64,000 nt of DNA from JAYVJH01 sp043777595 (GTDB lineage Bacteria; Bacteroidota; Bacteroidia; Cytophagales; Spirosomataceae): contig JAYWHT010000019.1 of assembly GCA_043777595.1 (NCBI GenBank), positions 101,140-165,139 on the forward strand. Direction: 5' to 3'. Positions 16,224-24,084 of this stretch are shown in pieces. Numbering within the stretch: the stretch's first letter is position 1; each line of letters opens with the position of its first letter. A program made the position numbers and the translations under genes. The notes under the pieces were generated by a model, which was not told the DNA's origin, ran no database searches, and worked only from the letters and a program-made list of their open reading frames with translations.

Positions 16224-18401
16224 TTACGCCATCAATTCCTTCAAAATCTTTTGAGCGGCTATAGAAATCACTGTGCCTGGCCCAAATATACCTTTGACAC
16301 CCGACTGGTACAAAAAATCATAGTCTTGGGCAGGAATTACCCCACCAGCTATAACCATAATATCGCTACGACCCAGTTTTTTGAGTTCTTCGATGAGTGC
16401 TGGTACGAGGGTTTTGTGGCCAGCGGCAAGGCTCGATGCGCCTACTATGTGTACATCGTTTTCGGTGGCTTGGCGGGCTGTTTCTTCGGGTGTCTGAAAG
16501 AGCGGCCCCATGTCCACATCAAAACCCAAGTCTGCAAAACTCGTTGCAATGACCTTGGCGCCACGGTCATGGCCGTCTTGCCCCATTTTGGCTACCATTA
16601 TTCTCGGTCGGCGGCCTTCGAGTTGGGCAAAGCTATCGGCCATTTCTCGGGCAATTCTAAAATTTTCGTCGTCGGATACTTCCGCACTATACACCCCCGA
16701 AATCGAGCGGATTGTAGCCTTGTAGCGGCCATAGTTTTTTTCTAAGGCATCAGATATTTCACCTAATGTAGCACGCACTCGAGCGGCATTGATGGCAAGG
16801 GCGAGAAGATTAGCCCCAAAACCCCCGAAGGAAGCTTCAATTTTAGCTCCCCCATCGGGGGCGGGGGGGGCGAATGCCTCCAAAGCAGCCTTTACTTTAT
16901 CATTATCTCTTTCGGTCTTTATTTTGTTTAATCTGGCAATCTGTGAGTCTCTAACTGCCTCATTGTCAATATCTCGTACTTCAAGTGCTTGCTCAGAGTC
17001 TGGCCGATATTTATTTATACCTACAATCACATCTTTACCATTGTCAATGCGGGCTTGCTTGCGAGCGGCGGCTTCTTCTATTCGCATCTTGGGCAGACCT
17101 GTTTCAATGGCTTTGGTCATACCGCCCAATTCTTCCACTTCTTCAATCAAAGCCCATGCTTTGTCGCAGAGTTCTTTGGTCAAATATTCTACATAATAAC
17201 TCCCACCCCAAGGATCGATGGCTCGGCAGATGTTGGTTTCGTGTTGTAGGTACAACTGTGTATTTCGAGCTATTCGGGCCGAAAAATCGGTCGGTAGTGC
17301 CATGGCTTCATCGAGCGAGTTGGTATGCAGACTCTGGGTGTGGCCAAGGGCGGCGGCCATGGCTTCGATGGTCGTTCGGGCTACATTATTAAAGGGGTCT
17401 TGCTCTGTGAGGCTCCAGCCAGATGTTTGGCAGTGAGTACGGAGTGCCAATGATTTAGTGTTTTTGGGATTAAACTGTCGTACAATCTTAGCCCACAGCA
17501 ATCGGCCTGCTCGCATCTTAGCTATTTCCATAAAATGATTCATGCCAATACCCCAAAAAAACGATAGTCGAGGTGCAAAATCATCGATGGCCATACCAGC
17601 CGCCAGCCCTGTTCTGATGTATTCTAAGCCATCGGCCAGCGTGTAGGCGAGTTCTAAGTGTGCAGGTGCGCCCGCCTCGTGAATATGATAACCACTGATA
17701 CTGATGGAGTTGAATTTGGGCATAAACTGACTCGTAAAAGCAAAAATATCACCCACGATTTGCATAGAAGGTGCTGGTGGATAGATGTAGGTATTTCTGA
17801 CCATAAATTCTTTCAAGATGTCGTTCTGGATTGTACCCGACAGTTGCTCCAACGCCACGCCCTGCTCCTCGGCAGCTACAATATAAAAAGCCATGATAGG
17901 CAGTACAGCGCCGTTCATAGTCATCGAAACCGACATAAGGTCGAGTGGTATTTGGTCAAAAAGTATTTTCATATCTTCGACTGTATCAATGGCTACGCCA
18001 GCTTTGCCAACGTCGCCCGTTACCCGTGGGTGGTCTGAGTCGTAGCCTCGGTGTGTGGCCAAGTCAAAAGCGACCGATAGCCCTTTTTGGCCACCAGCGA
18101 GGTTTTTTCTATAAAAAGCATTTGAAGCCTCCGCCGTACTGAACCCTGCATACTGACGCACCGTCCACGGTTGTTGCACGTACATAGTGCTGTATGGCCC
18201 ACGCAAGTAGGGGGCAACACCCGCACCAAAACCCAAATGTTTGGCATCGTCAATATCTGATTTGGTAAAATATGGCTTGACGTTGATGCCCTCAGCAGTA
18301 CGAAAGAGTTTAGAGTCGTGAGTTTTGGGTTGTGAGTCCTGAGTTGTATTGACTTTATACACAGGACTAAATACACCTGACTTTTCAAAGGTTGGTTTCA
18401 T
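16224..18401 (-). CDS. mutB: Methylmalonyl-CoA mutase large (catalytic) subunit
   Basis: A 725-residue cytosolic enzyme that interconverts (R)-methylmalonyl-CoA and succinyl-CoA with adenosylcobalamin, pairing with MutA. The N-terminal TIM barrel contains RGPYSTMY, PWTVRQYAGF and DLATHRGYDSDHPRV; the C-terminal B12-binding domain (about 590-725) contains GQDGHDRGAKVI with the axial histidine. Two atypical inserts are visible. One is a 14-residue N-terminal segment encoded by six heptad repeats (18308-18349). The other is a Pro/Gly-rich stretch (APPAPDGGAKIEASFGG) encoded by a C/G-rich palindromic sequence near 16810-16872. Both fall in flexible positions, so the enzyme is probably active. It starts 9 nt after the Nudix gene stop. 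Confidence 0.95.
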   Translation of the reverse strand: MKPTFEKSGVFSPVYKVNTTQDSQPKTHDSKLFRTAEGINVKPYFTKSDIDDAKHLGFGAGVAPYLRGPYSTMYVQQPWTVRQYAGFSTAEASNAFYRKNLAGGQKGLSVAFDLATHRGYDSDHPRVTGDVGKAGVAIDTVEDMKILFDQIPLDLMSVSMTMNGAVLPIMAFYIVAAEEQGVALEQLSGTIQNDILKEFMVRNTYIYPPAPSMQIVGDIFAFTSQFMPKFNSISISGYHIHEAGAPAHLELAYTLADGLEYIRTGLAAGMAIDDFAPRLSFFWGIGMNHFMEIAKMRAGRLLWAKIVRQFNPKNTKSLALRTHCQTSGWSLTEQDPFNNVARTTIEAMAAALGHTQSLHTNSLDEAMALPTDFSARIARNTQLYLQHETNICRAIDPWGGSYYVEYLTKELCDKAWALIEEVEELGGMTKAIETGLPKMRIEEAAARKQARIDNGKDVIVGINKYRPDSEQALEVRDIDNEAVRDSQIARLNKIKTERDNDKVKAALEAFAPPAPDGGAKIEASFGGFGANLLALAINAARVRATLGEISDALEKNYGRYKATIRSISGVYSAEVSDDENFRIAREMADSFAQLEGRRPRIMVAKMGQDGHDRGAKVIATSFADLGFDVDMGPLFQTPEETARQATENDVHIVGASSLAAGHKTLVPALIEELKKLGRSDIMVIAGGVIPAQDYDFLYQSGVKGIFGPGTVISIAAQKILKELMA
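16810..16872. repeat. GC-rich palindromic insert inside mutB
   Basis: A C-run/G-run sequence with inverted segments (gctcccc near 16848 against gggggc near 16857) that encodes a Pro/Gly/Ala linker between the barrel and B12 domains of MutB. Its composition differs sharply from the surrounding gene. Confidence 0.5.
18308..18349. repeat. In-frame heptad array in mutB (6 units)
   Basis: Six units (gtttaga, gtcgtga, gttttgg, gttgtga, gtcctga, gttgtat), exactly 42 nt or 14 codons, encoding the polar N-terminal insert TTQDSQPKTHDSKL of MutB. Confidence 0.8.
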
Positions 18402-18409
18402 GGCATTTG

Positions 18410-18985
18410 TTATACTAAATGGTGGATTTGGGCGTATTGTAGTAGCATAATGGTCTTAGCATCTTTGATATGGCCGTTGGCAATCATACCCAAACACTGC
18501 TCAAAGGGTAGTTCTAATACTTCGATATTTTCGTGGTCTATGCCGCCACCCTCGCTGATTTTCATTGATGGGGTATATTCGGCTACAAAAAAATACAAAA
18601 TCTCAGTAACCGATCCGGGCGACATATAGGCTTCAAATACCTTGCGGACATCGGTAACTTTGTAGCCTGTTTCTTCTTCGGTTTCACGTCTGATGCAGTC
18701 TTCGGCATTGTCCAGGTCCAGCAGTCCAGCGCAGGCTTCAATCATCATACCTGTTTGGTTGCCATTTATGTAGGTCGGCATACGGAACTGCTCAGTCAAT
18801 ATGACCGATTTTTTAGATTTGTTATACAACAATATCACAGCACCGTTGCCTCTATCATAGGCTTCTCGGCTTTGGGTTATCCAGGTGCCGTTGGCTTGCT
18901 GGTGTTCAAACGTTATCTTTTTTAGCAGATACCAACTGTCAGATAGTACTTCTGTTTTGGTGATTTTTATTTTTGGGTTTGTCAT
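18410..18985 (-). CDS. Nudix hydrolase, NudK/ADP-sugar pyrophosphatase type
   Basis: A 191-residue protein with a clear Nudix box (GLLDLDNAEDCIRRETEEETGY: G...E...REtxEEtG). The N-terminal strand region and VILTEQFRMPTYI resemble the GDP-mannose/ADP-sugar pyrophosphatase NudK/NudF group, with a downstream AYMSPGSVTEIL loop typical of that group. It hydrolyses a nucleoside-diphosphate-linked substrate, identity unknown. It lies between mutA and mutB on the same strand, 9 nt before mutB, so translation with mutB is probably coupled. A long hairpin separates it from mutA. Confidence 0.88.
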   Translation of the reverse strand: MTNPKIKITKTEVLSDSWYLLKKITFEHQQANGTWITQSREAYDRGNGAVILLYNKSKKSVILTEQFRMPTYINGNQTGMMIEACAGLLDLDNAEDCIRRETEEETGYKVTDVRKVFEAYMSPGSVTEILYFFVAEYTPSMKISEGGGIDHENIEVLELPFEQCLGMIANGHIKDAKTIMLLQYAQIHHLV

Positions 18986-19019
18986 GGTTTTGAAAATAAG
19001 TTATGTCCAAAAAAATAAT

Positions 19020-19066
19020 GTTGATTTGATTTGACAACTCTTCGAGAGTTGTCAAATCAAATCAAC
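19020..19066. terminator. Perfect 21-bp hairpin between mutA and the Nudix gene
   Basis: Arms 19020-19040 and 19046-19066 are perfectly complementary around the loop ttcga. The right arm includes the mutA stop codon. It may attenuate read-through from mutA into the Nudix gene and mutB; it could also be a dispersed palindrome. Confidence 0.8.
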
Positions 19067-20489
19067 TCTCAAAACTCTCACTCAATCGCTTATTAACCAA
19101 CAATTTAAAAGAAATATCTAAATTTTTAATGGTTGATTTAGTGATAGGTTTTACAAACGGCGTTTCGTCAAAACGGTATTTATTTACACCTACTAATGTT
19201 AAGTTGTTGAGTTGTTGAGTGATTGAGTGAATGTTTTTTTCTATTTTGTTTTGAATAAAATTTTGCTCGAAAGCAGGTATCAACCCACCTAACGATTCGG
19301 TTTCTAAAAACAAGTCCCAAGCGGCTTCGGCGAGTTCAACGGTTAGTTTTTCGATATAATATGAGCCAGCCGATGGGTCAGCCGTTTTGTCTAAGTGGGC
19401 TTCTTGGCTCAATATCACCGACAAATTACGAGCCACTCGTTCAGAAAACTCACTACTGGCCTGATATACGTCATCAAACGGCCTGACGGTCAGCGCATCA
19501 CAACCACCCATTACTGCACTCATGGCCTCGGTTGTGGCTCTGATTAGATTGGTATAGGGCGTAACGGCCGCATCGTAGTAGGGCGAGGTAGTAGCTGAGA
19601 TAGTCGTGAGTCGTGGGTCGTGGGTCGTGAGAAGAGAAGACAGTTTATTGATTTCTAAATTTTGACCCATGACCCATGACTCACGACTTATGACTATTCC
19701 CCACAAATACCGCAAAGCCCGTAGCTTGGCTATTTCCATAAAATAATTGGTGCCGACAGACACCGAGAAATATATTTTTGAAAATACTTCATCGGGACTT
19801 AGCCCTAAGTCGGTTAGTTTATCCAAATACGTTATGGCAGAGGCCAGCATAAAGGCCAACTCTTGAACTGCATTGCCGCCAGCGTTCTGAAAAATTTGAC
19901 CATCGACACAAATCGTCTTGAATTGCGGTGAGTCTTGTGTCTTTTTGAGAACGTCGGCACAGGTTTCAAAATAATTATCAGCCAATCGGCCAGTTGTCAT
20001 AAATTTTACCAAACCGTCGTCGGCCAAACCGCCTTTGATTTTGTAATTGATAAATTTTTGAAGTTCACAAATCAAAATATCGGCTTGGTTGTTGGTCTTG
20101 AAAGTAAGAGACGTATCGCTCAGTCTGATATTGTGTAGTAATTTAGAAAAATTGATTTGGGTGCAATTTATTTCTGACAAATCTAACATAACACTATCCG
20201 CACCTTTTTGTAATATATTGATAATCTGAATATTAGTATTTTTTTCATTGGTATACTTTACCACACACTGATTGAGCCAACCGCCTTGGTATCTTTGTGA
20301 GGCTTGAATTGCGGCTACTTTTTGGTGGTTCAGGTTGTCTTCGGTGTAATATGCTTCCAACTCAAAGCCCTCGGTTGTTTGCCAATTTAATGTTTGTTCC
20401 AAATCTTTCCCTTTCAAGTCTTTGGTAGCCTGCGCTTGCCAGTCGGCTTTGGTTATAGGCAAAAAATCATTAAAAAGTGCTGTTGTCAT
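19062..20489 (-). CDS. mutA: Methylmalonyl-CoA mutase small subunit
   Basis: A 475-residue partner of MutB with a degenerate mutase barrel. Family motifs: VSVGTNYFMEIAKLRALRYLW, the PYTNLIRATTEAMSAVMGGCDALTVRPFD segment, and SQEAHLDKTADPSAGSYYIE. It lacks the B12-binding domain, as expected for the small subunit. Between the helix ending in LRYLWG and the TSPYYDAAVTPYTN segment lies an extra polar stretch of about 30 residues (SRESWVMGQ ... TTHDPRLTT) encoded by an inverted pair of heptad arrays (19603-19693). It is the first gene of the mutA-Nudix-mutB unit. Confidence 0.92.
   Translation of the reverse strand: MTTALFNDFLPITKADWQAQATKDLKGKDLEQTLNWQTTEGFELEAYYTEDNLNHQKVAAIQASQRYQGGWLNQCVVKYTNEKNTNIQIINILQKGADSVMLDLSEINCTQINFSKLLHNIRLSDTSLTFKTNNQADILICELQKFINYKIKGGLADDGLVKFMTTGRLADNYFETCADVLKKTQDSPQFKTICVDGQIFQNAGGNAVQELAFMLASAITYLDKLTDLGLSPDEVFSKIYFSVSVGTNYFMEIAKLRALRYLWGIVISRESWVMGQNLEINKLSSLLTTHDPRLTTISATTSPYYDAAVTPYTNLIRATTEAMSAVMGGCDALTVRPFDDVYQASSEFSERVARNLSVILSQEAHLDKTADPSAGSYYIEKLTVELAEAAWDLFLETESLGGLIPAFEQNFIQNKIEKNIHSITQQLNNLTLVGVNKYRFDETPFVKPITKSTIKNLDISFKLLVNKRLSESFES
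19603..19693. repeat. In-frame inverted heptad element in mutA
   Basis: Left arm units gtcgtga, gtcgtgg, gtcgtgg, gtcgtga; right arm units cccatga, cccatga, ctcacga, cttatga, with a core of about 35 nt between them. The left arm is nearly the reverse complement of the right, so the RNA can fold into a long imperfect hairpin. The element is read through in frame as a polar insert in MutA. Confidence 0.85.
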
Positions 20490-20650
20490 TGTATGGGACT
20501 TAACTGTTAAAATATTATTTTGAAATAAAACTGAAAATTACGTTTTATACTTTTTTAATCAAACAAAAGACTGATTTTTGATTTGGGCGTATCAGAATTG
20601 AATTATTCCGATACAGAAAAAATAAAGCAAAGCGGCTTTTAAATATCTGG

Positions 20651-20680
20651 TTGTATTTGAGTGAAATTATACTATTTTTG
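20651..20680 (+). promoter_or_regulatory. Bacteroidota-type promoter of dnaA
   Basis: TTG at 20651-20653 and TATTTTTG (TAnnTTTG consensus) at 20673-20680 are separated by 19 nt, the same spacing as at the tRNA-Arg and the OmpA/TPR gene in this window. It lies 23 nt before the dnaA start. Confidence 0.75.
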
Positions 20681-20703
20681 CAACCCCATTATATTTTTAC
20701 TTC

Positions 20704-22140
20704 ATGAACGAGTCAGTACAAAGCGTTTCCCGACCACAAGTCGAAGCGGTTTGGGTAAGCTGTTTGCAAATTATCAAAGCAAACGTACCTGAGCAGAGCT
20801 TCAAGACTTGGTTCGAGCCTATTGTACCGCTCAAATTAGAAGGTAATACGCTGACAATTCAAGTTCCCAGTCAGTTTTTTTATGAATGGCTTGAAGACAA
20901 CTTCGTACACGTACTGCGCCGAGCACTCGACTACGCCATTGGCCGTGAAGGACTTCTCGAATACTCAATAATAGTAGATACAGGCGGCGACCGTCAGCAA
21001 CCTATTAGGGTTAATTTTCCGACCACAAAGTCGCCTGATATTGCCGAATTTAGAAAACAAAGCCCGCCAGACTTTCGTAACCAGCAGCAGCCACGCCCCA
21101 AAGAAAACGCCAATGCGCCAGCCGAAACCTACCTCAACCCCAATTATTTGTTCGACAACTACATAGAAGGCGACTGTAACCGACTGGCTCGCTCGGCAGG
21201 AATGGCCGTAGCCAAACGACCTGGTAGCACAGCATTCAATCCGTTATTGATTTATGGGGGAGTGGGTTTGGGCAAAACGCACTTGGTGCAGGCCATCGGC
21301 AACCATATCAAAGGGCATTTGAGCAAAACGGTATTGTATGTGTCGTCCGAAAAATTTACCAATCAGTTTATCAACTCCATCAAGAACAATACGCTTCAAG
21401 ATTTTACAGAGTTTTATACCAAAATAGACGCACTTATTTTGGACGATGTACAGTTTTTGTCAGGAAAAGAAAAAACGCAAGACACATTTTTTCATATTTT
21501 TAATCATTTGCATCAGTCGGGCAAACAGATAATTATGACCTCCGATCGCCGCCCAAGCGAACTGCAAGGGCTGCAAGATAGGTTGTTGTCGAGGTTTAAG
21601 TGGGGGCTAACGGCAGACTTGCAACAGCCTGATTTTGAGACTCGTATCGCAATCATTCAGCGCAAACTACAAGAAGAAGGCATCAACATAGATTATAGTG
21701 TCATCGAGCATATTGCTCACAGTGCCAATACCAATATCAGAGAACTCGAAGGGGTTATTATTTCGCTCATGGCGCAGTCGTCGCTTGTGAGGCGAGATAT
21801 TGACATTGATTTGGCCAAAAGCGTACTCAAAGACATCGTCATGGCCGAGGCCAGGGTCGTTAATATTGATACAATTCAAGAAATGGTGAGCGACTATTTT
21901 GATATTTCGGTAGCCGATCTGAAAGGGAAAAGTCGTGTCAAAGAGCTGGTTTATCCCCGACAAGTAGCCATGTATTTTGCCAAAGAACTCACAGACTTGT
22001 CGCTCAAGGCTATTGGTGCTAATTTTGGTGGACGAGACCACAGCACAGTCATTCATGCCGTCAATAGCATTAACGAAAATATGGTCAAGGAAGACAGCAT
22101 CAGAGATACCATTCAGAAATTGCGGAGTAATTTTGTGTAA
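20704..22140 (+). CDS. dnaA: Chromosomal replication initiator DnaA
   Basis: The 478-residue AAA+ initiator binds DnaA boxes and melts oriC. The N-terminal oligomerisation domain is at about 10-85, a low-complexity linker (QPRPKENANAPAE) at about 125-150, the Walker A GGVGLGKT at about 185-192, Walker B LILDDVQF, and the C-terminal helix-turn-helix with the signature GGRDHSTVIHAV. Full length. No cluster of TTATCCACA-like boxes is visible in the 214 nt upstream, so oriC is probably elsewhere. The next gene starts 8 nt after its stop. Confidence 0.97.
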   Translation: MNESVQSVSRPQVEAVWVSCLQIIKANVPEQSFKTWFEPIVPLKLEGNTLTIQVPSQFFYEWLEDNFVHVLRRALDYAIGREGLLEYSIIVDTGGDRQQPIRVNFPTTKSPDIAEFRKQSPPDFRNQQQPRPKENANAPAETYLNPNYLFDNYIEGDCNRLARSAGMAVAKRPGSTAFNPLLIYGGVGLGKTHLVQAIGNHIKGHLSKTVLYVSSEKFTNQFINSIKNNTLQDFTEFYTKIDALILDDVQFLSGKEKTQDTFFHIFNHLHQSGKQIIMTSDRRPSELQGLQDRLLSRFKWGLTADLQQPDFETRIAIIQRKLQEEGINIDYSVIEHIAHSANTNIRELEGVIISLMAQSSLVRRDIDIDLAKSVLKDIVMAEARVVNIDTIQEMVSDYFDISVADLKGKSRVKELVYPRQVAMYFAKELTDLSLKAIGANFGGRDHSTVIHAVNSINENMVKEDSIRDTIQKLRSNFV

Positions 22141-22148
22141 ATTGCGCC

Positions 22149-23114
22149 ATGCTCACCATCAAACTGTTCCAACGTCAGCAAATTGACGACAGCCTCTGGA
22201 ATAATTTTATTGACAATTCTCCCCAAAAAATACTTTACGCATACAGTTGGTACTTGGACACTGTTGCGCCTCGGTGGTCGGCCTTGATTGCCACAGACGA
22301 GCAAGGCTGGTTGGCTGTATTGCCTATTCCGTTGTGCCGTAAATTTGGTTTTTGGGTTGTGCAGCAGCCGCTTTTTTGTCAAATATTAGGTATTTTTCTG
22401 AAAAATAATGAAGTCAATCAAAATATCTCTGAGCAATTAGTAGCCAAGTTGCTTACTGAATACCGTTATATTTCTACTTATTCTGGAATTTTTTTGGGTA
22501 TATCTCAGCGAAGCAATCGCTCTAAGCGATGGCCTCGCTACCAATCGTGTTTTACCCATATTTTAGATTTAAACCAAAATTTTGAAAAGCTCAAAAACAA
22601 TTATTCAACTGACAGAAAAAACAACCTCAAGAAAGCGCAAAAATATGATTGGCAGGTTACCGAAAGTGTTGATATAGAGCCAATTATTGATATTTTTATA
22701 CAATATCATGCTGATCAGATTGAGGGCGGCGTATCAGAAAATGCGTATTGTTTATTGAAAAGAGTATTTGAAAAATTAGTAGAAAAAAAAGCTGTAAAAT
22801 TACTCTATGCTCTCAAAAATAACCAAATAGAAGCAGGGGCGATGTTTGCCGTTTATGCCGGCAGAATTATTTATATTTTCAATGCAGCCACACCAACAGG
22901 CCGCCAATATAACGCTCGTACTTTGCTGATTGACAATGTGTTAGAACAATATGCGGAATCTGGTTTTGTATTCGACTTTGAAAGCCCTATGATAGACTCA
23001 ATCGGTAATTTTTATGAAAGTTTTGGTGCGGATAAACTATATTTTGAAGAATTGAAATACAATAACTTACCATTTCCATTCAAACAAATACAAGGCTGGC
23101 GGCTTGATAAATAA
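22149..23114 (+). CDS. FemAB/GNAT-like acyltransferase
   Basis: A 321-residue protein with two lobes typical of FemAB-like/GNAT-fold transferases: an N-terminal half with a WYLDTV...W motif and a C-terminal half with LKKAQKYDWQV, an AGAMFAVYAGRIIYIFNAAT core strand pair and a final FDFESPMIDSIGNFYESFGA segment. The role is unknown; peptidoglycan or exopolysaccharide aminoacylation or acylation would fit the family. A palindromic repeat (22507-22539) encodes SQRSNRSKRWPR in frame inside the N-terminal lobe. It starts 8 nt after dnaA and is probably co-transcribed. Confidence 0.72.
   Translation: MLTIKLFQRQQIDDSLWNNFIDNSPQKILYAYSWYLDTVAPRWSALIATDEQGWLAVLPIPLCRKFGFWVVQQPLFCQILGIFLKNNEVNQNISEQLVAKLLTEYRYISTYSGIFLGISQRSNRSKRWPRYQSCFTHILDLNQNFEKLKNNYSTDRKNNLKKAQKYDWQVTESVDIEPIIDIFIQYHADQIEGGVSENAYCLLKRVFEKLVEKKAVKLLYALKNNQIEAGAMFAVYAGRIIYIFNAATPTGRQYNARTLLIDNVLEQYAESGFVFDFESPMIDSIGNFYESFGADKLYFEELKYNNLPFPFKQIQGWRLDK
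22507..22539. repeat. Palindromic repeat inside the FemAB-like gene
   Basis: Arms agcgaagcaatcgct and agcgatggcctcgct pair with two mismatches around a 3-nt loop. The core (atcgct ... agcgatgg) is shared with the perfect palindrome at 51245-51277, so this looks like a palindromic element read through in frame. Confidence 0.7.
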
Positions 23115-23133
23115 GCAAAAACCGCTATATTTG
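23104..23133 (+). promoter_or_regulatory. Promoter upstream of the tRNA-Arg array
   Basis: TTG at 23104-23106 and TATATTTG at 23126-23133 with 19-nt spacing. Transcription from here would run through both truncated tRNA copies and the intact tRNA-Arg. Confidence 0.75.
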
Positions 23134-23146
23134 CAACTCAATTCTT

Positions 23147-23271
23147 GCGCCCGTAGTTCAAGGTCGGTGCGACGATTCGCTATAATTGTGGTTGAAAAAT
23201 AAATGCGCCCGTAGTTCAATGGCGGTGCGACGATTCGCTATAATTGTGGTTGTTGAAAATAAAAAATAAAT
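23147..23271 (+). repeat. Two tandem truncated tRNA-Arg 5' copies
   Basis: Copies start at 23147 and 23205, each beginning with the tRNA 5' sequence gcgcccgtagttcaa and later matching aattgtggtt of the anticodon stem. In each, an extra block (cggtgcgacgattcgctat) replaces part of the D arm, and an A/T-rich tail follows instead of the 3' half. They differ from each other by a few bases and sit directly before the intact gene at 23272. Confidence 0.85.
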
Positions 23272-23343
23272 GCGCCCGTAGTTCAACGGATAGAATTGTG
23301 GTTTCCGGTACCATAGATAGGGGTTCGAGTCCCTTCGGGCGCA
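23272..23343 (+). tRNA. tRNA-Arg (anticodon CCG)
   Basis: The cloverleaf is intact: acceptor arms GCGCCCG (23272-23278) and CGGGCGC (23336-23342), discriminator A at 23343, anticodon stem GTGGT/ACCAT with loop TTCCGGT (anticodon CCG, reads CGG), and a TTCGAGTCC T-loop. CCA is not encoded. The integrated element begins directly downstream. Confidence 0.93.
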
Positions 23344-23390
23344 CAAAGTAAATTTGCAAGTAATTGATTATTAAATACTTATAAATAAAA

Positions 23391-23418
23391 GTGTCCTCTA
23401 TTTCTCAATAGGGGACAC
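23391..23418. terminator. Hairpin downstream of tRNA-Arg
   Basis: Stem gtgtcctctatt / aataggggacac (12 bp with one G-U) and loop tctc, followed by a further ggacac copy and a T run. Plausible terminator for the tRNA transcript and for the leftward element operon. Confidence 0.65.
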
Positions 23419-23441
23419 CGTAGTGGACACTTTTTCGAAAC

Positions 23442-23672
23442 TTACCGAAAAAAAGAAATTACAAATTCGTCTGGTTCGCCTTTATTGGAGACAACCTCAG
23501 CAACCTTCGGCAAAACGTAAGGCATCGACTTCAAAAGTATATCAACTCGTTTTTCATTGTCGAGGCTGTCTAAGTAACTCGGCAGTTTTTCCAACTCAGC
23601 AAAAAAGAAATTTTTGAGCACGGCTCGTAACTCAGCTATGATTTTATTAGGCACTTCCGAATGGTCGGCCAT
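23442..23672 (-). CDS. Small hypothetical protein of the integrated element
   Basis: A 76-residue acidic protein, predicted helical (KIIAELRAVLKNFFFAEL, then EKRVDILLKSMPYVLPKVAEV). It is the last gene of the leftward element cluster. I recall similar short proteins beside mobile-element genes in Bacteroidota but cannot name a family. A 20-nt direct repeat (23676-23695) lies just upstream of its start. Confidence 0.5.
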   Translation of the reverse strand: MADHSEVPNKIIAELRAVLKNFFFAELEKLPSYLDSLDNEKRVDILLKSMPYVLPKVAEVVSNKGEPDEFVISFFR

Positions 23673-23675
23673 TCG

Positions 23676-23695
23676 GACGGTTCGCCGCAGCGATT
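23676..23695. repeat. 20-nt direct repeat copy 1 in the element
   Basis: gacggttcgccgcagcgatt, matched at 25147-25166 with one difference (A/T at the centre). Same orientation. Possibly a Rep-binding, origin or regulatory site. Confidence 0.6.
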
Positions 23696-23787
23696 ATTTG
23701 TTTTATTTTTTACCATGTCTGTATTTTTCTGTTGTTTTCAAAAAATTCGTTTTTTTTTATTGCTGCAATTTACGTCCAAAACATTTG

Positions 23788-24024
23788 CTAAATCCGTACT
23801 TCATACTTCGAGCCTTCAAATCTTTGTAGAGTATCTTTGTGCTGTTTTGTCAGCACCACAACATCGGCGGCATCAAACAACATAGGCATAGACAACGTCT
23901 TCAATAACCTACGTCTCAAATTATTGGCAGCATTAAAATAATCGTTTCGAGCATGGTGTGCTGTTATGTACTCAACCGTTATATTTTTATTTTTTCTTTT
24001 GTTGCACCGTCTGCCATTTGCCAA
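23788..24024 (-). CDS. Small basic hypothetical protein of the integrated element
   Basis: A 78-residue, arginine/lysine-rich protein (MANGRRCNKRKNKN at the start) with no recognisable domain. It lies 60 nt downstream of the putative Rep gene on the same strand. It is a modest call based on position and an uninterrupted frame. Confidence 0.4.
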   Translation of the reverse strand: MANGRRCNKRKNKNITVEYITAHHARNDYFNAANNLRRRLLKTLSMPMLFDAADVVVLTKQHKDTLQRFEGSKYEVRI

Positions 24025-24084
24025 TTTTTTAAAAATCTCACCATCGTCTTTTATTGTCTTTTCCGATACAAATCTTGACCCAAC

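Noticed and set aside
20490..20703. Possible oriC beside dnaA
   Set aside because: No cluster of TTATCCACA-like DnaA boxes or AT-rich 13-mers is visible; only a promoter is.
23158..23346. A 62-residue reading frame antisense to the tRNA with an ARRDSNP-like start
   Set aside because: It is the classic false protein read from the complementary strand of a tRNA gene and its truncated copies.
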